Source: Variovorax sp. PMC12
GTDB taxonomy: Bacteria > Pseudomonadota > Gammaproteobacteria > Burkholderiales > Burkholderiaceae_C
Direction of reading: 5' to 3'
NCBI RefSeq assembly: GCF_003019815.1
Contig: NZ_CP027773.1
Span: forward strand, 1,933,001 to 1,997,000
DNA length: 64,000 bases
A program made the position numbers and the translations under genes. Position 1 is the first letter of the stretch; each line of letters opens with the position of its first letter. Positions 46,962 through 55,938 of the stretch are shown here, in pieces. A model generated the notes under the pieces. That model worked only from the letters and a program-made list of their open reading frames with translations. It did not search any database and was not told the DNA's origin.

Positions 46962-47441
46962 ATGGACATCATCTGCGACCTTTTTCTTGCGACACCAATC
47001 CAGGGAGACACGCCCTGGCTGAAGAAACTGGCGCTATTCCATCGCGAGTTTGTTCCAAAGCCGGAGCGGGCGTATGCAGGTTTTCTTGGCCTGAACATCT
47101 CCAGGCTCATGGCCGTCGCGCATGTCACGACGGCCCGCAAGGATCGCATTGGGATCTTGAGCATTCCCGTGCGATACAGGGACTCGACACGACTGACTGA
47201 AGCCGAGGCAATGGCGGCTGCGGTGCGCCAGTATCCAGATTGGAGTTTGTCGACAAGGTCGAGCTACCCCGCGCTTGGCAACCCGATGTTCTACAGCTTC
47301 TTCGGCGGTCCGATCAGTGCCGAGCCGTCAGACGAAGAACGTGCAGGTGGAGGCAACATCGCAATCGACTCGCTCGACGGCCATGCGTGGGTGGGAGACG
47401 AGATGGCGATCTACCACTACGACTATTGCAACCTCCTATGA
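46962..47441 (+). CDS. Hypothetical protein
   Basis: 159 residues, no family recognised. It is a soluble, mixed protein; the C-terminus ends HYDYCNLL, and a Gly-rich stretch (ERAGGGNIAIDSLDG) lies near residue 130. ATG 46962 was preferred to the TTG one codon upstream; AGGA lies about 11 bases before it. Less GC-rich than the core. Its neighbours on both sides run the other way, so it stands alone. Confidence 0.6.
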   Translation: MDIICDLFLATPIQGDTPWLKKLALFHREFVPKPERAYAGFLGLNISRLMAVAHVTTARKDRIGILSIPVRYRDSTRLTEAEAMAAAVRQYPDWSLSTRSSYPALGNPMFYSFFGGPISAEPSDEERAGGGNIAIDSLDGHAWVGDEMAIYHYDYCNLL

Positions 47442-47487
47442 AGACTTTGGACGAGCAGTCGAACTCGTTCAAGACGTTGGCAGCCCG

Positions 47488-47880
47488 TCACTCAATGCGA
47501 GCAAGCTCTGCCTCGATATCGCCTCGCAGCCGCAGCGGATCGACGACGACAATCTTGCCCTCAGGGGTAGGAAAGACGGCAACCTTCATGCGGTCCTTGG
47601 CAAGCCCAGGAAGCCATTTCTCGATCCATTCATGAACTTCGATTGGCGTCAGGATCACCTGCGCCCATGAGTCCACGGCCAGCATGCGCGCATAGGGCTC
47701 ATGCGGCCACACGGGAAACATCGGCGCTCCCGTTTCGTCTGAAATCGAAACCCAGCCATCGGGAGAGCGGAGGCCCCAGACGGCCTCCCAGTCGGCGACC
47801 TGACCAATGAAATGCGAGTACCGGGCAGGCCCCTCTAGCTTGAATACGGCCGCAATTTCCTGTTCACGCAGCTGCTTCAT
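47488..47880 (-). CDS. DUF2750 domain protein
   Basis: 130 residues matching DUF2750: ARYSHFIGQVADWEAVWGL, PVWPHEPYARM and the C-terminal KVAVFPTPEGKIVVV. Function unknown. ATG 47880 gives the usual family length; a TTG at 47943 would add 21 residues and overlap the stop of the upstream DUF3883 gene (TTGA), so coupling with that gene is possible. It lies at the edge of the AT-richer block. Confidence 0.8.
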   Translation of the reverse strand: MKQLREQEIAAVFKLEGPARYSHFIGQVADWEAVWGLRSPDGWVSISDETGAPMFPVWPHEPYARMLAVDSWAQVILTPIEVHEWIEKWLPGLAKDRMKVAVFPTPEGKIVVVDPLRLRGDIEAELARIE

Positions 47881-47939
47881 CGAGGGCTCTCGCTGACCGA
47901 ATCCAGATAGCGCGGCCTGGAAGACCGCGTTCCTTTCAA

Positions 47940-48866
47940 TCAAGCCGGATCAAACCCCGGCGCCGAATTGATCTCCGTCGGCTTGTAGATCTTGTGCTGC
48001 GCCACGCCGCTGCCCGCATCGGTCACCACCAGCAGGCGCCACAGCGGCTCGCGCACGGAGCAGTCGCTTTCTTCCTTGCTGAGCTTGAAGCTGGGCACGC
48101 CGGGCGCGGTGCCCTTGACGACCACGCGCAGCAGGGTCTGGCCCTTGGCGCTGGACACTTCGAGGTCGAAGCCCTTGCCGGTCATGTTCTCGGCCTTGTA
48201 GCCGTAGCCGGTGAAGTGCTTGACGACGTATTCGAGGGCAGCGGCCTGCACCTGTTCGGGCGATGCCTTGTTGTCGCCGCCGCCTGCCGCGCCCGCATTG
48301 GCCGTGGTCGAGATGGGCTGCGGCACGTTGCCGCGCGCCCTGGCGGCCTGCACTTCGGCGTCGGTGGGCGTCCAGCCGCTCGGGCCGCGCACGAGCACGG
48401 CCAGCTTGTGCTCGGGCTCCCAGCTGGCAACGTGCCATTCGTCGTCGTCGCGCACGCGGGTGGACACCTTGGCGTCCTTGTTGCTCTCGACTTCGAGGAT
48501 GGCGATGCGGTTGGTCTGCACCACGGCGCGGAAGCCGCTGCCGCTGTCATAGCTGCGCTTGAGCAGCGCGAGCCGGTCTTTGGCGCGCTGTATCTGTTGC
48601 GCGTTGCGTTCGCCGCCGCCGGCGCGGTGGTGCACGTCGAGCGACTCGAGGTAGAACCAGCGCCCGTTGGCCGCCACGTTCACCCATTCGGCCCAGATGG
48701 TGGCGATGATGTTGTCGCCGGTGGCCAGCCAGGCATGCTCGAAGGGCTTGTCGCGAGCGTCGAACACACCCATTTTTGCAACGATCTCGACCGGTGTGAG
48801 CCGCGGGCCCGAGAGCCGCATCTCGTCGATCACAGTGAGTACGCGGGGGTCGACTTCCTTGTCCAT
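47940..48866 (-). CDS. DUF3883-containing protein
   Basis: 308 residues. The C-terminal ~100 residues match DUF3883, a restriction-endonuclease-like fold: GYGYKAENMTGKGFDLEV, then LRVVVKGT and a later LWRLLVVT. In the family the strand reads EVKGT; here the Glu two before Lys251 is Val249, so the catalytic acid seems lost. The N-terminal ~180 residues are unassigned and may bind a ligand. GC content is like the core, so it is probably native. The ATG at 48866 was chosen; about 100 bases separate it from the DUF1266 gene. Confidence 0.72.
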   Translation of the reverse strand: MDKEVDPRVLTVIDEMRLSGPRLTPVEIVAKMGVFDARDKPFEHAWLATGDNIIATIWAEWVNVAANGRWFYLESLDVHHRAGGGERNAQQIQRAKDRLALLKRSYDSGSGFRAVVQTNRIAILEVESNKDAKVSTRVRDDDEWHVASWEPEHKLAVLVRGPSGWTPTDAEVQAARARGNVPQPISTTANAGAAGGGDNKASPEQVQAAALEYVVKHFTGYGYKAENMTGKGFDLEVSSAKGQTLLRVVVKGTAPGVPSFKLSKEESDCSVREPLWRLLVVTDAGSGVAQHKIYKPTEINSAPGFDPA

Positions 48867-48963
48867 TCAGTGGAATTCTGGTGAGTTTGAGGGGGTGGGG
48901 AGTATGCCGCATCGACCGGCAGGGCAGCCGGTGGATGCGGGCATGGGTGCATCAGGCGCCGCT

Positions 48964-49764
48964 TCAGCCGGCGAACGGCACGCTGCGGTAGGGGCTGCGC
49001 GCATCGCTGAGCAGCATGCGGTTGGTGCGAAGCAGATGCTCTTCGCGCGCATCGGAGTACTTCCAGATGAGCCCGCCCGCGATGTATGCGGCGCTCACTT
49101 GCGACCAGCTGGAGTAGGCCTCGCGCATCTTGGTGGCGAGGCCGCCGGCAAAGCCCGCGAACTCGGCGCGCTCGATGTAGCCGAGCTGCACCGCCCAGCG
49201 CGAAAGGCTGGCAAGGCGCACGGCGTCCCACGCGACCAGGTCGGGCACATCGGCCGCGGAGACCTGGAAGTGCTTGCGCAGGGCCTCGACCCAGCTCGGG
49301 CTGCCGGTCATCAACGCCGACAGCTCCTGCGTCGACTTGCCGCTCTGCGCGGCGAGCTGGCGATAGTCGAGGCTCTTGCGCGCCTTGATCTGGAAGAACG
49401 CGGGAAAGAAGGCCTCCATGGCCATCCGCAGCAGCATGGGCGTTTCCCGCGTGGCGGTGTCGATGGCAGCCACTGCATTCCACAGCGGGCGGTAGGCCGA
49501 GCGCTGGCCCTCGTCGACCAGCCAGCGGGCAGTCTGCTCGAAGCTGGCGCGGTCGTGCACGCTCCAGACGTCGGCGATGCCCTCGCGCAGCACGTCGCTG
49601 TCCTTGCCGGTGGCCACCGCGTTCACGAAGTCGCCATTGAAAGCAGACAGCGGCGCACTGAGCGTGACCAGCCATTGCTCTTGCCCCGTGAGCACCTCGG
49701 CGGTGTCGAAGTGAAGCTTGTCGTTGTCCATCAGCGCGTGGCCGAGGGTATCCATCATCCCCAT
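48964..49764 (-). CDS. DUF1266 domain protein
   Basis: 266 residues, matching DUF1266 in the C-terminal half: DLVAWDAVRLASLSRWAVQLGYI, then WSQVSAAYIAGGLIW. Members occur near toxin or secretion genes in enterobacteria (YbeU/YbeR), but their function is unknown. ATG 49764 follows an AGGGAG site; the open frame upstream lies opposite fecI and is not coding. Divergent from fecI. Confidence 0.82.
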   Translation of the reverse strand: MGMMDTLGHALMDNDKLHFDTAEVLTGQEQWLVTLSAPLSAFNGDFVNAVATGKDSDVLREGIADVWSVHDRASFEQTARWLVDEGQRSAYRPLWNAVAAIDTATRETPMLLRMAMEAFFPAFFQIKARKSLDYRQLAAQSGKSTQELSALMTGSPSWVEALRKHFQVSAADVPDLVAWDAVRLASLSRWAVQLGYIERAEFAGFAGGLATKMREAYSSWSQVSAAYIAGGLIWKYSDAREEHLLRTNRMLLSDARSPYRSVPFAG

Positions 49765-49880
49765 TGAAACTCCCTGTGATCGAAGCCAAACGGACCGGGT
49801 TGGCGTGGCGGGCACGCCGCAGCCCGCGGAACGGCACATGTTAACCAGCATGGGCGGCAGGATACCGAGGGCCACGGGTA

Positions 49881-49901
49881 AAATGAGAGCAATTCTCATT
49901 T
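49881..49901. promoter_or_regulatory. Fur box at the fecI promoter
   Basis: A perfect dyad AAATGAGA (49881-49888), GCAAT, TCTCATTT (49894-49901), matching the AATGAGAAT/ATTCTCATT form of Fur boxes. It overlaps a TAAAAT -10-like box (49879-49884) and ends 16 bases before the fecI ATG, so iron-bound Fur should block transcription. Confidence 0.85.
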
Positions 49902-49917
49902 GCCGCACTTTCGTTCC

Positions 49918-50430
49918 ATGCCTTCCCCCGCTGCGACAGCCCCGATCGATGCGCTTTACCGGGAGCACCGCGACTGGCTTCAAGGCTGGCTGCGGCGCCG
50001 GCTGGGCGACGGCCACACGGCCGCCGACCTGACGCAAGACACTTTCGTTCGCGTCATCAGCGGCGGCCAGGCGCAGGCGATCCAGGAGCCGCGCGCCTAC
50101 CTGACGACGCTGGCGCAGCGGGTGCTCTACAACTTCTGGCGCCGCCGCGAGCTGGAGCGCGCATGGCTCGACGCACTTGCAGCGCAACCGCAGGAACTGG
50201 CGCCCTCCCCGGAAACCTACGCGCTGGTGCGCGAAGCGGTCGAAACCATCGACCGCTGGCTCGACGGCCTGCCGCCCAAGGTACGCGAGGCTTTCCTGCT
50301 TCGCCGGCTGGAGGGCCTGGCGCATGCCGACATCGCGGCGCGCATGGGCATCTCGATCACCTCGGTCGAGCGCTATGTGAAACAGGCCATCGTGCATCTC
50401 TACACCTGCCCGGTGCAGGCGGAGGCCTGA
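49918..50430 (+). CDS. fecI: FecI-type ECF sigma factor
   Basis: 170 residues with sigma region 2 (LYREHRDWLQGWLRRRLGDGHTAADLTQDTF) and region 4 (LPPKVREAFLLRRLEGLAHADIAARMG). FecI-type factors direct RNA polymerase to siderophore receptor genes after a signal through FecR. ATG 49918 was chosen over the TTG at 49900, which is inside the Fur box. The fecR ATG is one base after the stop. Confidence 0.93.
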   Translation: MPSPAATAPIDALYREHRDWLQGWLRRRLGDGHTAADLTQDTFVRVISGGQAQAIQEPRAYLTTLAQRVLYNFWRRRELERAWLDALAAQPQELAPSPETYALVREAVETIDRWLDGLPPKVREAFLLRRLEGLAHADIAARMGISITSVERYVKQAIVHLYTCPVQAEA

Positions 50431-50431
50431 G

Positions 50432-51430
50432 ATGCCTGCGCACGCCCATGCACTGCCGCTCGATGCGGTCACCGAGCAGGCCATCGACTGGCTGGTGCGG
50501 CTCGACTCGGGCCACAGCAACGATGGCGACCAACAGGCCTTCGCGCAGTGGCTTGCCATGGCCCCAGCCCATTCCGCCGCATGGATGGACCTGCAGCAGC
50601 GCTTGAACCAGCGGATCTCGCCCGCGTTGAGCCAGTTGCAGGCCGACGGCCATGCATCCCCCAGCGTCCGCGCCCTGAGCACGGCTGCGGCCCATCGCCC
50701 AGGCCGTCGCGCACTGCTGGGCAGCGCCGCGGTGGCTTTGCTCACGGCCGCTGGCGGCGGAATCTGGTTCAACCGGCGCATGCCGCTCATGGCCTGGTCC
50801 ACCGACCTGCACACGGGCACGGCCGAACGCCGGCGCTTCGCGCTGGAAGACGGCAGCGACCTGCTGCTCAACGCGCGCTCGTCGGCCGACCTCTATTTCA
50901 GCTCGACGCAGCGCCTCGTGCGCTTGCGCGCGGGCGCGTTGATCGCCCAGGTCGCGGCCGACGCGCTGCGGCCCTTCGTCGTGCAGACCGCGCAGGGCAC
51001 GGTGCGCGCGCTGGGTACGCGCTTCATGGTGCAGCAGGAACAGGGGCGCACGCTGGTGTCGGTGCTGGAACACAGCGTGCGGCTGGCCCCGGGCGACGAA
51101 GGCGCCGGCATCGCGTTGGAGCAGGGCAGCAGCGCTTGGATGCAGTCGGACCGCGTCGAAGCGGTCTTCGCCACGCGTGTCGACACCAGCGCCTGGTCGG
51201 CGGGCGTGCTGGAAGTGCATGACCAGCCGCTGGCCGACGTGCTGGACGCGCTGCGCCCCTACACGCCTGCCGTGTTGCGCGTGAGCGCCGCGGCCGCGCG
51301 CGCGCGTGTCTTCGGCGTCTACCCGCTGGACCGGCCGATGCAGGTGCTGCAGGACTTGGTGGACACGCTGCCGCTGCGCGTGCGCCGCTGGAGCGATCTG
51401 GTGGTGTACGTGGACGTGCGCGACGCATGA
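50432..51430 (+). CDS. fecR: FecR-type anti-sigma/signal transducer
   Basis: 332 residues. The cytoplasmic N-terminus carries the FecR anti-sigma element (AIDWLVRLDSGHSNDGDQQAF, WLAMAPAHSAAWMDL), followed by one membrane segment (about residues 88-108) and the periplasmic FecR domain with FALEDGSDLLLNARS and RLRAGALIAQVA. It relays the receptor-bound siderophore signal to FecI. Position between sigma factor and receptor is classical. Confidence 0.92.
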   Translation: MPAHAHALPLDAVTEQAIDWLVRLDSGHSNDGDQQAFAQWLAMAPAHSAAWMDLQQRLNQRISPALSQLQADGHASPSVRALSTAAAHRPGRRALLGSAAVALLTAAGGGIWFNRRMPLMAWSTDLHTGTAERRRFALEDGSDLLLNARSSADLYFSSTQRLVRLRAGALIAQVAADALRPFVVQTAQGTVRALGTRFMVQQEQGRTLVSVLEHSVRLAPGDEGAGIALEQGSSAWMQSDRVEAVFATRVDTSAWSAGVLEVHDQPLADVLDALRPYTPAVLRVSAAAARARVFGVYPLDRPMQVLQDLVDTLPLRVRRWSDLVVYVDVRDA

Positions 51431-51505
51431 GCTGACGGTTTTTCGCACCCTCGCGGGACATACAGGGTTGAACACTCCGATCAACCCAGACAGAACCGAC
51501 GAGGA

Positions 51506-54052
51506 ATGTCCGACGTGACGCTCTCCCCTATTTCATCGGCCCGCCCGAAGGCCGGCCCACCCCTGCCGACGCGCAAGGCCACACTGGCGCTGGCCGCACT
51601 GTTCGCATGCGGCAGCGCATCGTTCGCGCAAGCGCCAACCGCATCCCCGGGCGCTCCCGCTGCAACCGACGGCGCCCTGGCATGGAAGCTGCCCGCCGAT
51701 GAGCTGGGCATCGTGCTGGCACGCATCGCCCGCCAGAGCGGCCGCACCATCAGTGCGGCACCCGCGCTCGTGGCCGGACGCCGGGCGCCTGCGGTGCAAG
51801 GGCGCCTGACCGTGGCGCAAGCGGCGCAGCAGGCGCTGGCCGGCAGCGGACTCGCGTTGGCGCAGACACCGAGCGGCACGCTGACGGTGGTCGCGTCCGA
51901 AAGCAGCGCGGCGCTGCCGTCCACGCCTGAAGCGGGCTCCACGCTGGCCGAGGTGCGCGTGACGGCGCAGGCCGACCGCACTGGCACCACCGAAGGCACT
52001 GGTGCCTACACCGCCAGGGGGCCGAGCAGTTCGGCCACCGGCCTTGGACTGGGCCTGAAGGACACGCCACAGTCGATCAGCGTGATCACGCAGCAGCGCC
52101 TGGAAGACCAGAACCTCACCAGCATCGGCCAGGTGCTGGCGCGCACGCCGGGCCTCTCGACCTCGACGCTGGGCACGGAGCGCAACAGCGCCAGCGCGCG
52201 GGGCTACCCGATCACCAACTACCAGCTCGACGGGGTCAGCACGCACAGCGAATTCCTGGGCCTGGATGCGCTGCCCACGCAGAGCATCGCGGACATGGCG
52301 CTGTACGACCGCATCGAGGTGATGCGCGGCGCCTCGGGCCTGACCACGGGGGCGGGTGATCCGTCCGGCATCATCAACATGGTGCGCAAGAAGCCCACGG
52401 CCGCGTTCCAGGGCGTGGCGGAGGCCAGCGTCGGCTCGTGGGGCGACCGGCGCGGCATGCTGGACATCTCGACCCCGCTGAACGAATCGGGCAGCGTGCG
52501 CGGCCGGATGGTGGCGGTGCACCAGGAAGGCAACAGCTACATCGACTACTACCGCAAGAAGAAAGATGTGTTCTACGGCGTGGTGGAAGCCGACCTGACC
52601 TCCACGCTGAAGCTCACCGCGGGCATCGACCATCAGGAAAACCGGTCGCGCGGATCGCTGTCTTACCTGGGCTATCCGCTGTTCAACAGCAGCGGCGAGC
52701 AGGTCGACTTTCCGGTGTCCTTCAACGGCGCGAGCCGCGACAACCGCTTCAACACCAATTCGACCAGCGGCTTCGTGACGCTGGAGCAGTCGCTCGCCAA
52801 CGACTGGAAGCTCAAGCTCTCGGCCAACTACCTGCGCTCGAAGCAGCGCGAAGACTCGGTCTACCTGGCGGTCAACAGCAGCCTTTTCGACAAGTTCACC
52901 GGCGACGGACTGAACCTGAACGCCGAGCGCCGCGACTACAACCTGCGCAACAAGACGGTGGACCTGAAGCTGACGGGCCCGTTCACCCTGTTCGGCCGCC
53001 AGCACGAAGCCGTGATCGGCGCCGACTACACCGACTTCCGCAGCCTCACCAACGGCAGCTTCGACATCTCGGGGCTGCGCAATGCGCCAGTCAACATCTA
53101 CAGCTGGAACAACACGGGCACGCCGGTGTTCGGGGACCGTTACGTCACCTTCGACAGCACGCGGCGGCAAAAGAGCATCTACGGCGCGGGCCGCCTCCAG
53201 CTGAGCGACCAGTTCAAGCTGGTGGTGGGCGGCAAGCTGCTTGACTACGACAGCGACTACATCACCGACACCACCGACGGCTACCACACGAACTCGCCTT
53301 CGTCCGAGCGGCGCGTGTTCACGCCCTATGCCGGTCTGCTGTACGACCTGAACGAGAACCACACGCTCTACACAAGCTTTGCCACGATCTACAACCCGCA
53401 AAGCTCGGTCGACCGCAACGGCGCGCTGCTCGATCCGCAAAAGGGCGACACGTACGAGGCCGGCATCAAGAGCAGCTTCCTCGACGGCCGGGTGACGAGC
53501 AGCGCCGCCGTCTACCAGATCAAGCAGGACAACGTCGCGGAGGCGGACTCGGGTTACTTCGTTCCGGGCACCACGACCACGGCCTCGCGCGCCATCAAGG
53601 GCGCGACGACGCGGGGCATCGACCTGGAGCTCAACGGCACGCTGGCGCGCGGCTGGAACGTGGCTGCGTCCTACAACTTCAGCACCTCGAAGGACCCCAA
53701 CGGCCAGCGCATCAACACCACCTTTCCGCGCCAGATGGCTCGCCTGTGGACCACCTATCGCATGCCCGGCGACTGGCGGCGGCTCACGCTGGGCGGCGGC
53801 GTGGACTGGAGCAGCGGCTTCTACTACACGGGAGAGGCCTGGCAGATCGAACGCACGGTCACCGCACGCCAGGGCGCCTATGCCGTGGCCAGCCTGATGG
53901 CTCGGTACGAAGTCAACGATCAGCTCTCTCTCACGCTCAACGTGCAGAACTTGTTCGACCGCAAGTACATCTCGTCGGTTTCGGGCTGGTGGTACTCGGG
54001 CACGTACGGCGCGCCGCGCAACGTGCAGCTGACGGCGCGCTACAAGTTCTGA
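51506..54052 (+). CDS. TonB-dependent siderophore receptor with STN signalling domain
   Basis: 848 residues. Signal peptide near residues 24-41, then a secretin/TonB short N-terminal (STN) domain (LPADELGIVLARIARQSG) that contacts FecR. The plug domain follows (GLKDTPQSISVITQQRLEDQ, GDPSGIINMVRKKPTA) and a 22-strand barrel ending YKF with aromatic C-terminus. It resembles FpvA/FhuE-type hydroxamate receptors; the exact siderophore is unknown. The STN domain shows it is both transporter and signal source for the upstream FecIR pair. Confidence 0.94.
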   Translation: MSDVTLSPISSARPKAGPPLPTRKATLALAALFACGSASFAQAPTASPGAPAATDGALAWKLPADELGIVLARIARQSGRTISAAPALVAGRRAPAVQGRLTVAQAAQQALAGSGLALAQTPSGTLTVVASESSAALPSTPEAGSTLAEVRVTAQADRTGTTEGTGAYTARGPSSSATGLGLGLKDTPQSISVITQQRLEDQNLTSIGQVLARTPGLSTSTLGTERNSASARGYPITNYQLDGVSTHSEFLGLDALPTQSIADMALYDRIEVMRGASGLTTGAGDPSGIINMVRKKPTAAFQGVAEASVGSWGDRRGMLDISTPLNESGSVRGRMVAVHQEGNSYIDYYRKKKDVFYGVVEADLTSTLKLTAGIDHQENRSRGSLSYLGYPLFNSSGEQVDFPVSFNGASRDNRFNTNSTSGFVTLEQSLANDWKLKLSANYLRSKQREDSVYLAVNSSLFDKFTGDGLNLNAERRDYNLRNKTVDLKLTGPFTLFGRQHEAVIGADYTDFRSLTNGSFDISGLRNAPVNIYSWNNTGTPVFGDRYVTFDSTRRQKSIYGAGRLQLSDQFKLVVGGKLLDYDSDYITDTTDGYHTNSPSSERRVFTPYAGLLYDLNENHTLYTSFATIYNPQSSVDRNGALLDPQKGDTYEAGIKSSFLDGRVTSSAAVYQIKQDNVAEADSGYFVPGTTTTASRAIKGATTRGIDLELNGTLARGWNVAASYNFSTSKDPNGQRINTTFPRQMARLWTTYRMPGDWRRLTLGGGVDWSSGFYYTGEAWQIERTVTARQGAYAVASLMARYEVNDQLSLTLNVQNLFDRKYISSVSGWWYSGTYGAPRNVQLTARYKF

Positions 54053-54180
54053 TAGGGCACCAAGCCGCTCGGGCGGCGGCAAACCACGCGGCATTGCGGT
54101 CGGCGGCTGCGCTGAAGGGAAAGTCGTCCGTGCGGGTGATGAGGCTGGGAATGGTTGGCGGCCGCGGGTACCAAGCCGAT

Positions 54181-54624
54181 TCAGCCGCCACCCCCCATGC
54201 GCTCGACGTTCGCGTCGACCCGCAGCAGCAGCGCCGTCAGCTGCTCGACCTCTTCGGGGGAAAAGTCGGCCAGCGCCTTTTCCACGTGCGCATCCATCAG
54301 CAGCTTGGCCTTGGGCAGCCGCTTGGCGGCCAGCGGCGTGAGCGAGATCAGGCGGCTGCGCTTGTCTTCCGGGTCGTCCACGCGTTCGACCAGCCCGTCG
54401 CGCTCCATGCGCGCCAGCAGTTGCGCCATGCTGGGCTGCTCGACCTGTGCGATCCGCGCGAGCTCTGCCTGCGACAGCGCCTTGCTCTTTTTCAGCGACA
54501 CCAGCACCGGCAACTGGCCGGCCGCAAGGCCCAGCTCACGCAGGCCGCCATCGACGATGCGCGTGAATCCGCGGGCCACACGGCCCAGAAGCTTCAGGGG
54601 GTTGGGTTCGGGGGTGTCTGCCAT
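54181..54624 (-). CDS. MarR-family regulator 1
   Basis: 147 residues with a winged helix (LSQAELARIAQVEQPSMAQLLARMERDGLVER) and the wing DPEDKRSRL. It diverges from a TetX-like monooxygenase gene; twin palindromes between them are its likely operators. About 128 bases separate its end from the receptor gene, convergent, with no clear gene between. Confidence 0.92.
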   Translation of the reverse strand: MADTPEPNPLKLLGRVARGFTRIVDGGLRELGLAAGQLPVLVSLKKSKALSQAELARIAQVEQPSMAQLLARMERDGLVERVDDPEDKRSRLISLTPLAAKRLPKAKLLMDAHVEKALADFSPEEVEQLTALLLRVDANVERMGGGG

Positions 54625-54640
54625 GCCGTCATTCTACTTT

Positions 54641-54675
54641 CATAGGAGCCTATGCTAATATGAATAGGAACCTAT
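54641..54675. promoter_or_regulatory. Twin MarR operators
   Basis: Site 1 is CATAGGAGCCTATG (54641-54654); site 2 is ATAGGAACCTAT (54664-54675). Both have the core ATAGG-N2-CCTAT, and their centres are 22 bases apart, two DNA turns. A -10-like TAATAT (54656-54661) lies between them, so binding would block both divergent promoters. Confidence 0.82.
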
Positions 54676-54695
54676 CTTTATTCGGAGTCGATCGA

Positions 54696-55844
54696 ATGAA
54701 CAAGCATCCCCGCATCGCCATCGTCGGCGCCGGTCCCGGCGGCCTCACGCTGGCGCGCCTCCTTCACCTGTCCGGCGTCCACGCCACCGTGTTCGAACGC
54801 GACGAAGACCCGCTCTCGCGCCCGCAAGGCGGCACGCTGGATCTTCATGAGGACTCGGGCCTGCTCGCCATCGAGGAGGCCGGCCTCGGCGATGCCTTCC
54901 GCCGCTTCGCACGCTATGAAGACCAGGGCTCGCGCCTGCTCGACAAGTCAGCCCGCGTGCTGTTCGAGGAGCCCGATCCTTCGGCCGGCAACCGCCCCGA
55001 GATCGACCGCACCGCGCTGCGCGACATCCTGCTGGCCTCGCTGCCGGCCGACTGCGTGCAATGGGGCCGTGCGCTGCGCGACCTGCGGCTTCAGGAGGGT
55101 GGGCGCTGGAACCTGCTGTTGGCCGACGGCGAAGCCGGCCCCTTCGACCTGGTGGTCGGCGCGGACGGCGCATGGTCGCGCGTGCGGCCGCTGCTCTCTC
55201 CGTACAAGCCGCAGTACAGCGGGCTGACCTTCATCGAGTTCGGTATCGATGACGTGGACGACAGCCATCCGGCGCTCTCCAGGCTGGTGGGCCGTGGCAA
55301 GCTCGACGTGGAAGGGGACGGCAAGCTCATCATCGCGCAGCGCAACGGCAATGCGCAGATCCGCGGCTACGCGATCTTCCGCGTGCCGCCCGACTGGGCT
55401 GCGAAGCGCTTCGACTTTGCATCGCCCGCCGCAGTGCGCAGCGCGCTGATCGACGAGTTCGCAGGCTACGCCGACGCCCTGACCGACCTCTTCCGCGCCA
55501 GCAACGACCTGTTCGTGCCGCGCCCCATCTACGCACTGCCGGTCGGCCATTGCTGGGCGCCCCGCCGCGGGCTCACGCTGCTGGGCGACGCTGCACACCT
55601 GATGTCGCCCTTTGGCGGCGAAGGCGTGAATGCCGCAATGCGCGATGCCGTCGAACTGGCGGCCGCGCTGACGAAACAAGCCGATTGGGCCGGCGCGGTG
55701 ACCGCCTGCGAAGCGCAGATGTTCGAGCGCGTCGCCGAAGTGGCCGAGCGATCGGCCGAAGGCGCGGCCATACAGATGTCGCACATCGGCGAGGCACTGT
55801 CGCTCGAACATTTGCGTCAGCACCGGGCCTCCGCAGCCGCCTGA
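54696..55844 (+). CDS. FAD-dependent monooxygenase (TetX/PHBH-like)
   Basis: 382 residues. N-terminal FAD motif GAGPGG in IAIVGAGPGGLTLARLL, middle DLVVGADGAWSRVR and the GD motif LLGDAAHLMSPFGGEG. It hydroxylates an aromatic or polycyclic compound with NAD(P)H; TetX-type relatives inactivate tetracyclines, but the substrate here is unproven. ATG 54696 with a GGAG site was preferred to ATG 54660, which lies between the two operators. Control by the divergent MarR regulator is likely. Confidence 0.9.
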   Translation: MNKHPRIAIVGAGPGGLTLARLLHLSGVHATVFERDEDPLSRPQGGTLDLHEDSGLLAIEEAGLGDAFRRFARYEDQGSRLLDKSARVLFEEPDPSAGNRPEIDRTALRDILLASLPADCVQWGRALRDLRLQEGGRWNLLLADGEAGPFDLVVGADGAWSRVRPLLSPYKPQYSGLTFIEFGIDDVDDSHPALSRLVGRGKLDVEGDGKLIIAQRNGNAQIRGYAIFRVPPDWAAKRFDFASPAAVRSALIDEFAGYADALTDLFRASNDLFVPRPIYALPVGHCWAPRRGLTLLGDAAHLMSPFGGEGVNAAMRDAVELAAALTKQADWAGAVTACEAQMFERVAEVAERSAEGAAIQMSHIGEALSLEHLRQHRASAAA

Positions 55845-55877
55845 GCCCTCCGCCCGGGCATCCCGGCATGTATCGAT

Positions 55878-55905
55878 TTGACTTTCTTTTAGATATATCT
55901 AAAAT
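55878..55905 (+). promoter_or_regulatory. Promoter with embedded perfect palindrome before the PadR regulator
   Basis: -35 TTGACT (55878-55883) and -10 TAAAAT (55900-55905), 16 bases apart. A perfect 18-bp palindrome TTTTAGATATATCTAAAA (55887-55904) fills the spacer and overlaps the -10. It is the probable operator for autoregulation by the PadR protein. Confidence 0.82.
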
Positions 55906-55938
55906 AATTTCAGACATACATCGAAAAGGATGCCCACC

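Noticed and set aside
51533..54094. 853-codon minus-strand frame
   Set aside because: Antisense to the TonB-dependent receptor; low-complexity Arg/Ala/Val composition and no domain features.
53937..54191. 84-codon minus-strand frame whose part after the receptor gene looks faintly coding
   Set aside because: Half of it is antisense to the receptor; the remaining ~40 codons have no start signal or recognised family. A gene remnant cannot be excluded.
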